This document shows, in pieces, positions 27,414 through 35,391 of a stretch of DNA of 64,000 nucleotides. The number at the start of each line of letters is the position of its first letter. The stretch's first letter is position 1. Origin of the DNA: Rudanella lutea DSM 19387 (GTDB taxonomy: Bacteria > Bacteroidota > Bacteroidia > Cytophagales > Spirosomataceae); assembly GCF_000383955.1 (NCBI RefSeq), contig NZ_KB913013.1, positions 3,061,194 through 3,125,193 on the forward strand, given 5' to 3'. Made by a program: the position numbers and the translations under genes. The notes under the pieces are model-generated. The model searched no databases and was not told the origin of the DNA. It saw only the letters and a program-made list of their open reading frames with translations.

Positions 27414-28910
27414 CTACCGCCGGTTGGCTTTCCAGCGGCTCACTTTGGCTTCGGTCACGGCCGTTCCGTTGGTGGCAGCGGGCTTACGGTTGGCAAATAG
27501 CTGAGCCGCCAACACGGCTGCCAGTTGAGTCTCAGCAGCATCCGGCGCCGGTTTAAGTACGTCGGGCGTGAAGTACCGGTTTACAAAGTGCGTATCGAAG
27601 TTGCCCGACGTAAAGGCTGGGTGCTCCATCACGTATTGGCAGAAAGGCAATGTCGTTTGTACGCCCGTAATCTGATACTCATCGATAGCCCGAATCATTT
27701 TCTGGATGGCCTCGGTGCGGTCGTTACCGTAGGTGATGAGTTTGGCAATCATCGGGTCGTAATAAATCGGAATCTCCATACCCTGCTCGAAACCATCATC
27801 CACACGCACGCCATTTCCCTGCGGCCGCACATAGGTTTGCAGCGTACCTACGTCGGGCAGGAAGTTGTTGGTAGGGTCTTCGGCATACACCCGCACCTCC
27901 ACCGCATGCCCTTTTATTTCGAGGTCTTCCTGTTTAATAGTCAGCTCTTTTCCCTCGGCAATGTAAATCATCTGCTTCACCAGATCCACGCCCGTAATCT
28001 GCTCGGTTACGGGGTGCTCTACCTGCAGGCGGGTGTTCATTTCGAGGAAATAAAAGTTCAGTTGATCGTCGACGATAAACTCAACCGTACCCGCCCCGTA
28101 GTACCCACAGGCGCGGGCCACATCGACCGCACACCGACCCATTTCGGCCCGGATTTCGGGCGTCAATACAGCCGATGGCGCTTCTTCCACTACTTTCTGA
28201 TGCCGACGTTGCACCGAGCATTCGCGTTCGAACAGGTGAATAATATTGCCGTGCTGATCGCCCAGCACCTGAATCTCGATGTGCCGGGGCGAGGTCACAT
28301 ACTTCTCAATAAACACCGATCCGTCGCCGAAGGCCGAAATAGCCTCACTTACGGCACGGTCCATCTGCTCGTCAAAGTCTTCTTCGCGCTCTACAATCCG
28401 CATCCCTTTGCCGCCCCCGCCCGCACTTGCCTTGATCAGAATCGGGTAGCCGATCTGCGCCGAAATAACTTTAGCCTCTGCCCGGTCTGAGATAGCCGAA
28501 GGCGTGCCCGGCACCATCGGAATATTGTACGTCGACACGGCGGCTTTGGCGGCCAGTTTGCTACCCATCACCTCGATACTTTCGGGCGAAGGCCCCACAA
28601 AGATCAACCCGGCCTCGCGCACCAGTTGGGCAAATCGGGCATTTTCAGACAAAAACCCGTAGCCGGGGTGAATGGCGTCGACCCCTAACTGGCGGCACAC
28701 CTCGATAATGGTGTCGGCTTTCAGGTACGACTCCGACGAGGGGGCTGGCCCAACACAAACAGCCTCGTCGGCATACCTGACGTGCAGCGCGTGCCGATCG
28801 GCTTCGGAATAAATGGCCACGGTTTGGATACCCATTTCGCGGCAGGTGCGCATGATACGGAGGGCTATTTCGCCCCGATTGGCAACAAGTAGTTTACGGA
28901 TGCTTGGCAT
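27414..28910 (-). CDS. accC: Biotin carboxylase
   Basis: ATP-grasp enzyme that carboxylates biotin on the carrier protein of an acyl-CoA carboxylase. MPSIRKLLVANRGEIALRIMRTCREMG is the standard N-terminus; KASAGGGGKGMRIV is the ATP-binding glycine loop, and FLEMNTRLQVEHPVTEQITGVDLV the catalytic block. The 498 residues include a C-terminal extension of about 45 residues, low in complexity. The start at 28910 fits the family; a start 12 bases upstream would lie in the adjacent repeat. No biotin carrier or carboxyltransferase gene is next to it, so it may serve acetyl-CoA or another carboxylase. Confidence 0.93.
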   Translation of the reverse strand: MPSIRKLLVANRGEIALRIMRTCREMGIQTVAIYSEADRHALHVRYADEAVCVGPAPSSESYLKADTIIEVCRQLGVDAIHPGYGFLSENARFAQLVREAGLIFVGPSPESIEVMGSKLAAKAAVSTYNIPMVPGTPSAISDRAEAKVISAQIGYPILIKASAGGGGKGMRIVEREEDFDEQMDRAVSEAISAFGDGSVFIEKYVTSPRHIEIQVLGDQHGNIIHLFERECSVQRRHQKVVEEAPSAVLTPEIRAEMGRCAVDVARACGYYGAGTVEFIVDDQLNFYFLEMNTRLQVEHPVTEQITGVDLVKQMIYIAEGKELTIKQEDLEIKGHAVEVRVYAEDPTNNFLPDVGTLQTYVRPQGNGVRVDDGFEQGMEIPIYYDPMIAKLITYGNDRTEAIQKMIRAIDEYQITGVQTTLPFCQYVMEHPAFTSGNFDTHFVNRYFTPDVLKPAPDAAETQLAAVLAAQLFANRKPAATNGTAVTEAKVSRWKANRR

Positions 28911-28915
28911 TGGTC

Positions 28916-29012
28916 TGTACAACGAAGTGGCACTTCGTTGGGCCGTCAGGCCTGAAAAGTAAGTACAGAAAAAGTAGCCGAATGGCTCAACGAAGTGCCA
29001 CTTCGTTGTACA
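28916..29012. repeat. Nested inverted repeat between accC and serine palmitoyltransferase genes
   Basis: Arms at 28916-28940 and 28988-29012 are exact reverse complements over 25 bases. Each arm is itself palindromic (caacgaagtg/cacttcgttg). It occupies the divergent intergenic region upstream of both genes, beginning 5 bases before the accC start. Confidence 0.88.
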
Positions 29013-29071
29013 ATATGCAAATTAGCCAAACGGTACGGAATGTTCATAAAATTGAATTTTAGGACGTTGAA

Positions 29072-29102
29072 TTGGCCAATGCCAACATTTCCTGTATTTT
29101 TG
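29072..29102 (+). promoter_or_regulatory. Bacteroidota-type promoter for serine palmitoyltransferase
   Basis: TTG (29072-29074), 20-base spacer, TATTTTTG (29095-29102), an exact TAnnTTTG. The GTG start codon lies 71 bases downstream. Confidence 0.7.
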
Positions 29103-29173
29103 CACTTATTGAACTAACGACACCCGTATTTCGCTTAATAACAGGCACATAACCGGATAAACGACTCTAAAAA

Positions 29174-30478
29174 GTGGATTTATTTGAGAAATTACGTACG
29201 AACCTGGGGCCGATAGGCTCCTCGTCGAAAGAGCTAAGTGGTCATCACTATTTTGCATTTCCAAAGTTAGAGGGCGAACTCGGTCCACATATGATGTTCC
29301 GGGGCAAGCGTATGCTCAACTGGAGCTTGAATAATTACTTAGGGTTAGCCAACCATCCGGAGGTACGCAAGGCCGATGCCGATGCCACTGCCGAATGGGG
29401 CCTGGCCTACCCGATGGGCGCCCGTATGATGTCGGGCAACTCCGATCTGCACGAAGAACTGGAGGCCCGTCTGGCCAAATTTGTCGGTAAAGAAGACGCT
29501 TTCCTGCTCAATTATGGGTATCAGGGGGTTATGTCGGCTATCGAAGCCGTAGTGGATCACCGCGACGTGATCGTGTACGATGCCGAGTGCCATGCCTGCC
29601 TTATCGACGGGATTCGGCTGCATAAAGCCAAGCTGGGTGAGTACTATAAGTTTAACCACAATGACATGGCCAGCCTGGAGAAAAACCTGCAGCGGGCCGA
29701 GAAGAAAGCCGCCGAAAAAGGCGGTAGCATTCTGGTTATCACCGAAGGCGTATTCGGTATGTCGGGTAAAGTGGGTAGCCTCGCCGAGATTGTAGCCCTG
29801 AAAGAGAAATATGAATTCCGTCTGCTGGTCGACGATGCCCACGGGTTTGGTACGATGGGCGAGACCGGCGCGGGCGTTGGCGAAATGCAGGGTTGCCAGG
29901 AAGGCATAGATCTGTACTTCTCAACATTTGCCAAGTCGATGGCGGCCATCGGGGCTTTTATTGCCGGTGACCACGACATCATCATGTACCTCAAGTACAA
30001 CATGCGCTCGCAAACGTACGCTAAGGCCCTGCCCATGCCGTACGTAATTGGCGCCATGAAGCGTCTTGACCTGATTCAGCAGCACCCCGAACTGCGGGCT
30101 AAGTTGTGGGAAAACGTACAGGCGCTACAGAGTGGCTTGCGGGCCCGTGGGTTCAACATTGGCGATACAACCTCGCCGGTTACGCCGGTCCTGCTGCAAA
30201 GCGAGGGTGGCGTAGCCGAGGCCACGGCACTCGTCCGCGACCTACGCGAGAAACACGGTGTATTCTGTTCGATTGTGGTGTACCCCGTTGTGCCCAAAGG
30301 CGTGATTATGTTGCGGGTTATTCCAACGGCTGCCCACTCCTTGGAAGACGTTGAATACACCCTGAATGTGTTTAGCGAAGTGGCCGAAAATCTCAAAAAT
30401 GGCCTCTACAGACAATTGGTGGCCTCTCCGGTAGCCGAAGAGACCGTTGAAGTGTCGGCTGAGTCTGCCGCAGAATAA
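29174..30478 (+). CDS. spt: Serine palmitoyltransferase (Bacteroidota type)
   Basis: First enzyme of sphingolipid synthesis, condensing serine with an acyl-CoA. It is a PLP enzyme of the alpha-oxoamine synthase family. The sequence follows Bacteroides/Porphyromonas SPT closely as I recall it: FRGKRMLNWSLNNYLGLANH, AYPMGARMMSG, FLLNYGYQG, His140 that stacks on the cofactor, VDDAHGFGTMG with Asp220/His223, and Lys254 in FSTFAKSMAAIGAF. The 434 residues include an acidic C-terminal tail of about 25 residues. The start is GTG. Sphingolipids are characteristic of this phylum. Confidence 0.93.
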   Translation: MDLFEKLRTNLGPIGSSSKELSGHHYFAFPKLEGELGPHMMFRGKRMLNWSLNNYLGLANHPEVRKADADATAEWGLAYPMGARMMSGNSDLHEELEARLAKFVGKEDAFLLNYGYQGVMSAIEAVVDHRDVIVYDAECHACLIDGIRLHKAKLGEYYKFNHNDMASLEKNLQRAEKKAAEKGGSILVITEGVFGMSGKVGSLAEIVALKEKYEFRLLVDDAHGFGTMGETGAGVGEMQGCQEGIDLYFSTFAKSMAAIGAFIAGDHDIIMYLKYNMRSQTYAKALPMPYVIGAMKRLDLIQQHPELRAKLWENVQALQSGLRARGFNIGDTTSPVTPVLLQSEGGVAEATALVRDLREKHGVFCSIVVYPVVPKGVIMLRVIPTAAHSLEDVEYTLNVFSEVAENLKNGLYRQLVASPVAEETVEVSAESAAE

Positions 30479-30544
30479 GGTTAGGTAACGCTTTTTGCAT
30501 TTTTCTCCTATTTTTTTGGGTCAGCTATTGCGTTGTATATAAGA

Positions 30545-30597
30545 ATGCCTAAATTTCAGCCGAAAACCGCGTTTTTAGCGGATTTAGGGCATTTTTA
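30545..30597 (+). terminator. Imperfect hairpin with T-run between SPT and histone-like gene
   Basis: atgcctaaat pairs imperfectly with atttagggcat across an inner ccg...cgg stem, followed by ttttt. It may terminate the upstream gene or be a structured leader of the histone-like gene 26 bases further on. Confidence 0.45.
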
Positions 30598-30622
30598 ACA
30601 ATTAAACCTCATCCGTACTATC

Positions 30623-30805
30623 ATGGCACGATTTGATGAAGTAAAGAATCTGGTGATGTCACTGGAAGCTGATTTCGAGAAATTCTACGAGAAGAATAAT
30701 CAGGCAGCAGGCACGCGTGTACGCAAAGGCATGCAGGACCTGAAGACGTTGGCCCAGCAAATTCGCTCAGAAGTTCAGGAAGCTAAAAACGCGGCTGCTA
30801 AGTAA
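30623..30805 (+). CDS. Histone H1-like DNA-binding protein
   Basis: A 60-residue basic helical protein, MARFDEVKNLVMSLEADFEKF..., with TRVRKGMQDLKTLAQQIRSEVQEAK. This is the short histone H1 homologue conserved in Bacteroidota, presumably a nucleoid-associated protein. It lacks the long Lys/Ala/Pro tail of eukaryotic H1 and chlamydial Hc1. Its own terminator follows, so it is probably a separate, well-expressed transcript. Confidence 0.85.
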   Translation: MARFDEVKNLVMSLEADFEKFYEKNNQAAGTRVRKGMQDLKTLAQQIRSEVQEAKNAAAK

Positions 30806-30825
30806 TAGCCCGTTCTCTCCTTATG

Positions 30826-30857
30826 AAAGAACCCACTGGAAATCAGTGGGTTCTTTT
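30826..30857. terminator. Bidirectional hairpin terminator
   Basis: Stem aagaacccactg/cagtgggttctt with a 5-base loop and a T-run on the + strand, 22 bases after the histone-like gene. Confidence 0.88.
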
Positions 30858-30887
30858 GTTTTAGACCCTTCACCAATAAGGCAGGAC

Positions 30888-31301
30888 TTAGATTTTCTCC
30901 CGGTGCATGAGCCTGGCCACACCGCGCGTTGTGACCTTACCCGTTTGCTTATCGCGGACTTCGCCCAGAATTTCGGCAATGTGCCGGGCCTCGTCAATTG
31001 ACTGCACCGTAAACGTGACTTCGTAGTCGGTATCAACAAACATAGGCCGCAAAAACTCCAGCGTTTGGCCCAGATACACCGAACCGTATCCCGGAAATTC
31101 GGTGCCCAACACTTTGGTGAAGATACTTGCCCCCAACATCCCGTGAATAATCGGTCGTTTGAAGGGAGTTTGAGCCGCAAATTCGGCATCCAGATGAAGG
31201 GGATTGTTGTCGCCCGTAACGCGGGCAAAGTCTTCTACATCGGCCTGCGAGAACCGAAAAGCGTGACTGTACGTGGCATGAAGACCAAATTCAGGCGTCA
31301 T
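30888..31301 (-). CDS. MaoC family (R)-specific enoyl-CoA hydratase
   Basis: A hot-dog fold hydratase of 137 residues. The catalytic Asp/His sit in FARVTGDNNPLHLDAEFA (family motif D-x4-NPLH), followed by IIHGMLGASIFTKVLG. This is the PhaJ/MaoC pattern, hydrating 2-enoyl-CoA to (R)-3-hydroxyacyl-CoA. No polyester synthesis genes are nearby, so the pathway is unknown. Divergent from the asparaginase gene. Confidence 0.9.
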   Translation of the reverse strand: MTPEFGLHATYSHAFRFSQADVEDFARVTGDNNPLHLDAEFAAQTPFKRPIIHGMLGASIFTKVLGTEFPGYGSVYLGQTLEFLRPMFVDTDYEVTFTVQSIDEARHIAEILGEVRDKQTGKVTTRGVARLMHREKI

Positions 31302-31361
31302 AAGTTGGAGTTATAGAGGTGATTCCCGTAGATTCAGGACGCTAAATAACCGCCAAATAGT

Positions 31362-32411
31362 ATGTCTATGACTTCACGACGCCATTTTCTTCGCTGGGGA
31401 GCGCTGGCTCTGCCTCAGTTTCAACTGGCTAAGCTGATTCCGGGCGCAAAACCCGTTGCCAAAAAGCCAATTGTTGTTTCAACTTGGGACAGCGGCAAAA
31501 CAGCGAATAATGGTGCCTGGCCCGTGTTGCAAAAAGGTGGCTCGGCGCTCGATGCGGTCGAACAGGCCGGGATCTTTATCGAAAACGAACCCAGCTGCTG
31601 CGTAGGTCTGGATGGCAACCCCGACCGCGACGGATATGTAACTCTCGACGCCTGCATCATGGACCATCAGTACAATTGTGGGTCGGTGGTGTTTCTGGAG
31701 CGGATCAAGCACCCGATTTCGGTGGCCCGGAAGCTTATGGAGACGACTCCACACGTGATGCTTGCCGGTGAGGGTGCCCAGCAGTTTGCCGTAGCTAATG
31801 GTTTTGCGCTGGAACCCCAAAAACTCTCCGCTGATGCCGAGCGTACGTACCGTCAATGGCTTAAAAAATCAGAGTACAAGCCTATTATCAATATTGAAAA
31901 CCAACCCCGGCCCAAACCGGACCGCAAAGGCAACGGACCGTTTGCACCGTCGTACTTCGACGATGGTACGCCCAACCACGATACCATGGGCACCGTGGCC
32001 CTCGATGCCGCCGGTAACTTGTCGGGTATGTGTACCACGAGCGGCATGGCGTTTAAGATGCGGGGTCGTATTGGCGACTCACCCATCATCGGAGCGGGCC
32101 TGTACGTCGACAACGAGGTAGGGGCCGTAACCTGCTCCGGACAAGGCGAAGAGGTGATTCGGATGTGCGGTTCGCACCTGGTCATTGAGTTTATGCGGCA
32201 GGGCAAAAGCCCCGAGGAGGCTTGTCGGCTAGCCATTGAACGGATTGTAAAACGCGATGTCAACCGGGCCAAAGAATTTCAGGTCGGCTTTATTGCGCTG
32301 AGCAAAGCGGGCGAAATTGGCGCGTATTCGGTGCAGCCCAACTTCTCGTACACGGTTATGGCCGACGGCATCAACAACGTGACAACGGCATCGAAAAGTT
32401 ATTTCAAGTAA
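31362..32411 (+). CDS. Tat-exported N4-(beta-N-acetylglucosaminyl)-L-asparaginase
   Basis: Ntn-hydrolase of the glycosylasparaginase family, which cuts the sugar-asparagine bond of N-glycans. MTSRRHFLRWGALALPQF is a twin-arginine signal. The nucleophile is Thr208 in PNHDTMGTVALD, freed by autocleavage. The conserved TTSGMAFKMRGRIGDSPIIGAGLYVDNEVGA block shapes the active site. 349 residues is typical. Its best-studied bacterial relative is from Elizabethkingia, also Bacteroidota. Confidence 0.94.
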   Translation: MSMTSRRHFLRWGALALPQFQLAKLIPGAKPVAKKPIVVSTWDSGKTANNGAWPVLQKGGSALDAVEQAGIFIENEPSCCVGLDGNPDRDGYVTLDACIMDHQYNCGSVVFLERIKHPISVARKLMETTPHVMLAGEGAQQFAVANGFALEPQKLSADAERTYRQWLKKSEYKPIINIENQPRPKPDRKGNGPFAPSYFDDGTPNHDTMGTVALDAAGNLSGMCTTSGMAFKMRGRIGDSPIIGAGLYVDNEVGAVTCSGQGEEVIRMCGSHLVIEFMRQGKSPEEACRLAIERIVKRDVNRAKEFQVGFIALSKAGEIGAYSVQPNFSYTVMADGINNVTTASKSYFK

Positions 32412-32468
32412 ATGCAGGAGCCGCGGCCTCAATCTATCGTGTGTCGCGGCACCTTACTAAATACCCCG

Positions 32469-32476
32469 TAGCTTTG
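32469..32476 (+). promoter_or_regulatory. -7 element (TAGCTTTG) for acyltransferase gene
   Basis: Exact TAnnTTTG, 38 bases before the ATG at 32515. It overlaps a more upstream in-frame GTG (32476), which argues against that start. Confidence 0.6.
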
Positions 32477-32514
32477 TGAGCAGTTGCCTGCCGCTGGCGG
32501 GCCGGTTATTGCTT

Positions 32515-33729
32515 ATGTTAAAACGCTTGTTTTCGCTCGACACCGCATCGCAGAAGCGGGTCTTCGGGCTGGATGTGCTCCGGGCCGCGGCCATTCTGAT
32601 TGTGGTTGATGCACACGCCAACAACGCGCTGGGGTCGTACCATCAGGGCGGGTTACTTCATCAGTTTCTGCCCGATGGCGTGGAGTTGTTCTTTGTCCTG
32701 AGCGGGTTTCTGATTGGAGGAATCCTGATCCGAATTTATGAACAGGAAGGCCGCATGGACGGACCCGTACTGATGAATTTCTGGGTACGCCGATGGTTCA
32801 GGACTTTACCAAACTATTATCTGGTGCTGGGCGGTATTATCGGTATCAATCTGATTCAGGCGTTTCTGACCGGGCAGCATCACTCGCTACCAGCCAAATG
32901 GACCCTTGCCAGCTATTTTGTTTTTCTACAGAATTTTGCCTGGTACGTACCCGATTTCTTCCCCGAAACGTGGAGTCTGGCTATTGAAGAATGGTCGTAC
33001 CTGTTTATTCCGCTTATTTTGCTCCTCTGGCACCGGCTGCGCCCGGCCCATTGGTCGCAGCAGCGGGTTGTCCTGGCTGTTATCCTGACGGTAATTGTGG
33101 GGACTAACCTACTCCGGCTGGTTTTGGCGTTACAGCAGCCAATTTCGGCCGGTGAGCTGGGATTTCGGGGCATTGTCATCACCCGGCTCGATGCCATTGC
33201 GTATGGTGTACTGGCGGCTTACGTGAAGCAGTATTACCCCGCTTTCTGGCGTAGCCCCATGGCCCAGAAAAACGCGTTCTGGCTGGGACTGGTCATGACT
33301 GTCATCACCGCATTTACCGCGTCGATTCTGATCCTGGCTTTTTACGTCGACAGTGGCGTGTACCCAGCGTATGTATTTTACAAGCGTACGTTTTACTTTC
33401 TGGTGATTGGTTTGAGCATGATGCTGCTCATTCCGCGGATGGACGCCTGGCGGTCGGCTACGGGCTGGATTCCCCGCGCCATTACCCACGTCAGTCTGAT
33501 TTCGTACTCGCTGTACCTGCTCAACCTGACGCCCGTGATGGGGCTGCTCATCAACCGCATCCCGACAACTTCACTGACGGTTGGGTACGGCAAGGTGGTT
33601 TTGTTCTGGATAGTCAGCCTGGGGCTGTCGACCCTGCTGCATAAGTACTACGAATTACCCATGACGAGCCTCCGCGACCGTATGTCGAAGCGCGAACCCC
33701 ACCTTACCGAGACGGCCAACGTCCACTGA
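32515..33729 (+). CDS. Acyltransferase 3 family membrane protein (OafA-like)
   Basis: 404 residues, with about ten hydrophobic segments. FGLDVLRAAAILIVVDAHANNALG contains the family R-x10-H motif. VELFFVLSGFLIGGILIR and NFAWYVPDFFPETWSLAIEEWSYLFIPLILLLW follow the OafA/YrhL pattern. Such enzymes O-acetylate or acylate cell-surface sugars, antibiotics or peptidoglycan. The start at 32515 is chosen because a -7 element overlaps the longer reading. The acceptor cannot be predicted. Confidence 0.9.
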   Translation: MLKRLFSLDTASQKRVFGLDVLRAAAILIVVDAHANNALGSYHQGGLLHQFLPDGVELFFVLSGFLIGGILIRIYEQEGRMDGPVLMNFWVRRWFRTLPNYYLVLGGIIGINLIQAFLTGQHHSLPAKWTLASYFVFLQNFAWYVPDFFPETWSLAIEEWSYLFIPLILLLWHRLRPAHWSQQRVVLAVILTVIVGTNLLRLVLALQQPISAGELGFRGIVITRLDAIAYGVLAAYVKQYYPAFWRSPMAQKNAFWLGLVMTVITAFTASILILAFYVDSGVYPAYVFYKRTFYFLVIGLSMMLLIPRMDAWRSATGWIPRAITHVSLISYSLYLLNLTPVMGLLINRIPTTSLTVGYGKVVLFWIVSLGLSTLLHKYYELPMTSLRDRMSKREPHLTETANVH

Positions 33730-33733
33730 TTTG

Positions 33734-34165
33734 TTAGCTGGAATGGTCGCTGACGATCACCCAACGGCCTTTGAGCTTGCGCCACAACAAGGTGTAATGC
33801 CCACCGGCATCGCCTACCTGCGGGCGGGTCAGGTGCCACTTGCCAATCACGTACGCCACATTGGGGGCCGGAAATTCGAGTTTCAGAATATCAAACTTGA
33901 GCGTTCCCATCGAGGCCCGGTCGGGGTAGCGCTTCTTGTAGTTGGCTAACGTAGCCTCGTACCCTTTGGTCACCCCGATCTTGCCCACAAACGTGAGCGA
34001 ATCCGACTGCCAGTAGCCGTTCATAAAATCGTCGACCCGGCCCGCATTCCAGTCGGTTGTCTGGCGGTCAAGAATAGCCAAAATAGCCCGGCGGTCGGCG
34101 GCCGACTGCGCCGTGGCTGCACCAGCAGCCCAAAACAACAATACCGCAACAAATACCTTTCGCAT
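33734..34165 (-). CDS. Exported NTF2/SnoaL-like (DUF4440) protein
   Basis: 143 residues. MRKVFVAVLLFWAAGAATAQ is a signal peptide, followed by a cystatin-like NTF2 fold: ILAILDRQTTDWNAGRVDDFMNGYWQSDSLTFVG, YKKRYPDRASMGTLKFDILKLEF and GHYTLLWRKLKGRWVIVSDHSS. This is the DUF4440 pattern. Such proteins are periplasmic with unknown ligands. I chose the start at 34165 because it places the signal peptide at the N-terminus; the frame runs a further 28 codons upstream. Four bases separate it from the convergent acyltransferase gene. Confidence 0.85.
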   Translation of the reverse strand: MRKVFVAVLLFWAAGAATAQSAADRRAILAILDRQTTDWNAGRVDDFMNGYWQSDSLTFVGKIGVTKGYEATLANYKKRYPDRASMGTLKFDILKLEFPAPNVAYVIGKWHLTRPQVGDAGGHYTLLWRKLKGRWVIVSDHSS

Positions 34166-34245
34166 AGCAGAAACAAACCCGTTTGCAGGTTCGGCAACAA
34201 TATACACACGAAACCGAAACAGGGTCATGGCCGTCCCTCCTATGC

Positions 34246-34503
34246 TCACCGAATCGTATCGATCCGAACGGCTCCTCCCCGCCGGAGCGAATCGGGCCGG
34301 AGCTTCCGCCGACCGGGCCGGGTAGTATCAATTGGGACTTCCCGGTTCTGATTCGGATTCACGGGTTTTGCCTGCGGACGCGCCGGGCGGGCCTGCTGGG
34401 GATTCGGGGTCGAGGTCGATTGGTTCATTACCGGCGCCTGTTGCGCTCCGGCCGTCAACGACAGACCAAGGAGGCTCATCATAAGAAAGAGGCTCGTTTT
34501 CAT
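34246..34503 (-). CDS. Small exported Pro/Arg-rich protein
   Basis: 85 residues: signal peptide MKTSLFLMMSLLGLSLTAGA, then a disordered segment rich in Pro, Gln, Asn and Arg (PQQARPARPQAKP) ending RRGGAVRIDTIR. No recognised domain. The start at 34503 places the signal peptide first. Co-directional with the DUF4440 gene 80 bases downstream. Expression is uncertain, but the signal peptide and intact frame support a real gene. Confidence 0.55.
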   Translation of the reverse strand: MKTSLFLMMSLLGLSLTAGAQQAPVMNQSTSTPNPQQARPARPQAKPVNPNQNREVPIDTTRPGRRKLRPDSLRRGGAVRIDTIR

Positions 34504-34581
34504 ACGTAGTGTATCAATTTTAGTTTGTGATTTCTTTTGAATATTACGTGCTCCCAAACAGCAAATGGGCTGTAACAAAAG

Positions 34582-34615
34582 AAGCCGGACGGGTGCTATT
34601 CCCATCCGGCTTTTT
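34582..34615. terminator. Hairpin terminator
   Basis: Stem aagccggacggg/cccatccggctt (one mismatch) with a 7-base loop and T-rich flanks on both strands. On the minus strand it lies 3' of the Thr-rich gene at 34691. Confidence 0.8.
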
Positions 34616-34627
34616 CTGGGCCATCAC

Positions 34628-34657
34628 ATTTATGGATTACGTATTTATGGATTACGT
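34628..34657. repeat. Two tandem copies of a 15-base unit
   Basis: The unit atttatggattacgt occurs twice in direct succession (34628-34642 and 34643-34657) in the non-coding space downstream of the Thr-rich gene. Confidence 0.9.
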
Positions 34658-34690
34658 AGAAACGCAATCTATTCCGTCTCCAGTGCTTGT

Positions 34691-35248
34691 TTACCGATTC
34701 GTTGTGCTGCGGGGGCTCGTTGTATTGCTCCGACGACCGTTTCGCATATTCGAGTTCGTATCCATAGTCTGGTTCGTGGTGCGGTCCGTTGAGCGTACCC
34801 GGTTCTGACTCCGGCGGGTATTCCCCTGCTGCATGGTCCGGTCTTCCTGCGTCGAGTAGCTACCACTATTGGTGCTTCCGGTGCCGGTTGTACCCGTAGT
34901 GCCGGTTGTGCCCTGCGTGTTGTAATTTCCCGAATTGGTATTCTGCGGGTTGGTCTGCGTAGTGCCCGTTGGCTGTTGCGTTGGCGTAATACCCGTGTTG
35001 TACTGACCACCCGTTGTGGTGGGCTGGGTCTGGTACGTGCCTGCGTTCGTGTTGGTGCTCGATGGCTGCGTCTGATACGTGCCTGAGTTTGTATTCGTGT
35101 TCGACGGATTGTTCATCGTACCCGTGTTCGTGGTACCCGTACCAGTGGTCCCGGTTGGCGTTTGCGTCGAGTTCGTTGTCTGTGCCTGAGCGTTCAGGGT
35201 CATACCGGCTGCCAGCATGAGGCCCATGATCATTAGCTTTTTCATCAC
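34691..35248 (-). CDS. Exported low-complexity Thr/Asn/Gly-rich protein with repeats
   Basis: 185 residues. A signal peptide (MKKLMIMGLMLAAGMTLNAQA) is followed by a composition almost confined to Thr, Asn, Gly, Ser, Gln and Pro. Imperfect repeats include NTNSGTYQTQPSS/NTNAGTYQTQPTT. The last 45 residues turn basic (RRSQNRVRS, NGRRS). It may be a surface or matrix protein. Low complexity prevents any family call. Confidence 0.6.
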   Translation of the reverse strand: MMKKLMIMGLMLAAGMTLNAQAQTTNSTQTPTGTTGTGTTNTGTMNNPSNTNTNSGTYQTQPSSTNTNAGTYQTQPTTTGGQYNTGITPTQQPTGTTQTNPQNTNSGNYNTQGTTGTTGTTGTGSTNSGSYSTQEDRTMQQGNTRRSQNRVRSTDRTTNQTMDTNSNMRNGRRSNTTSPRSTTNR

Positions 35249-35391
35249 TAAAACCTGTTTTGTCTATAGTTTTGGTCGTTTACCAAAATCTTAACCCTCG
35301 GCTTTTAGATGATGTTCGTTTTTATTGAGGGAACGGGCCAGCTCGAAGCCCCACAAAGCAAGTTAAATCTAATTAGTGAATACTTAAAACG

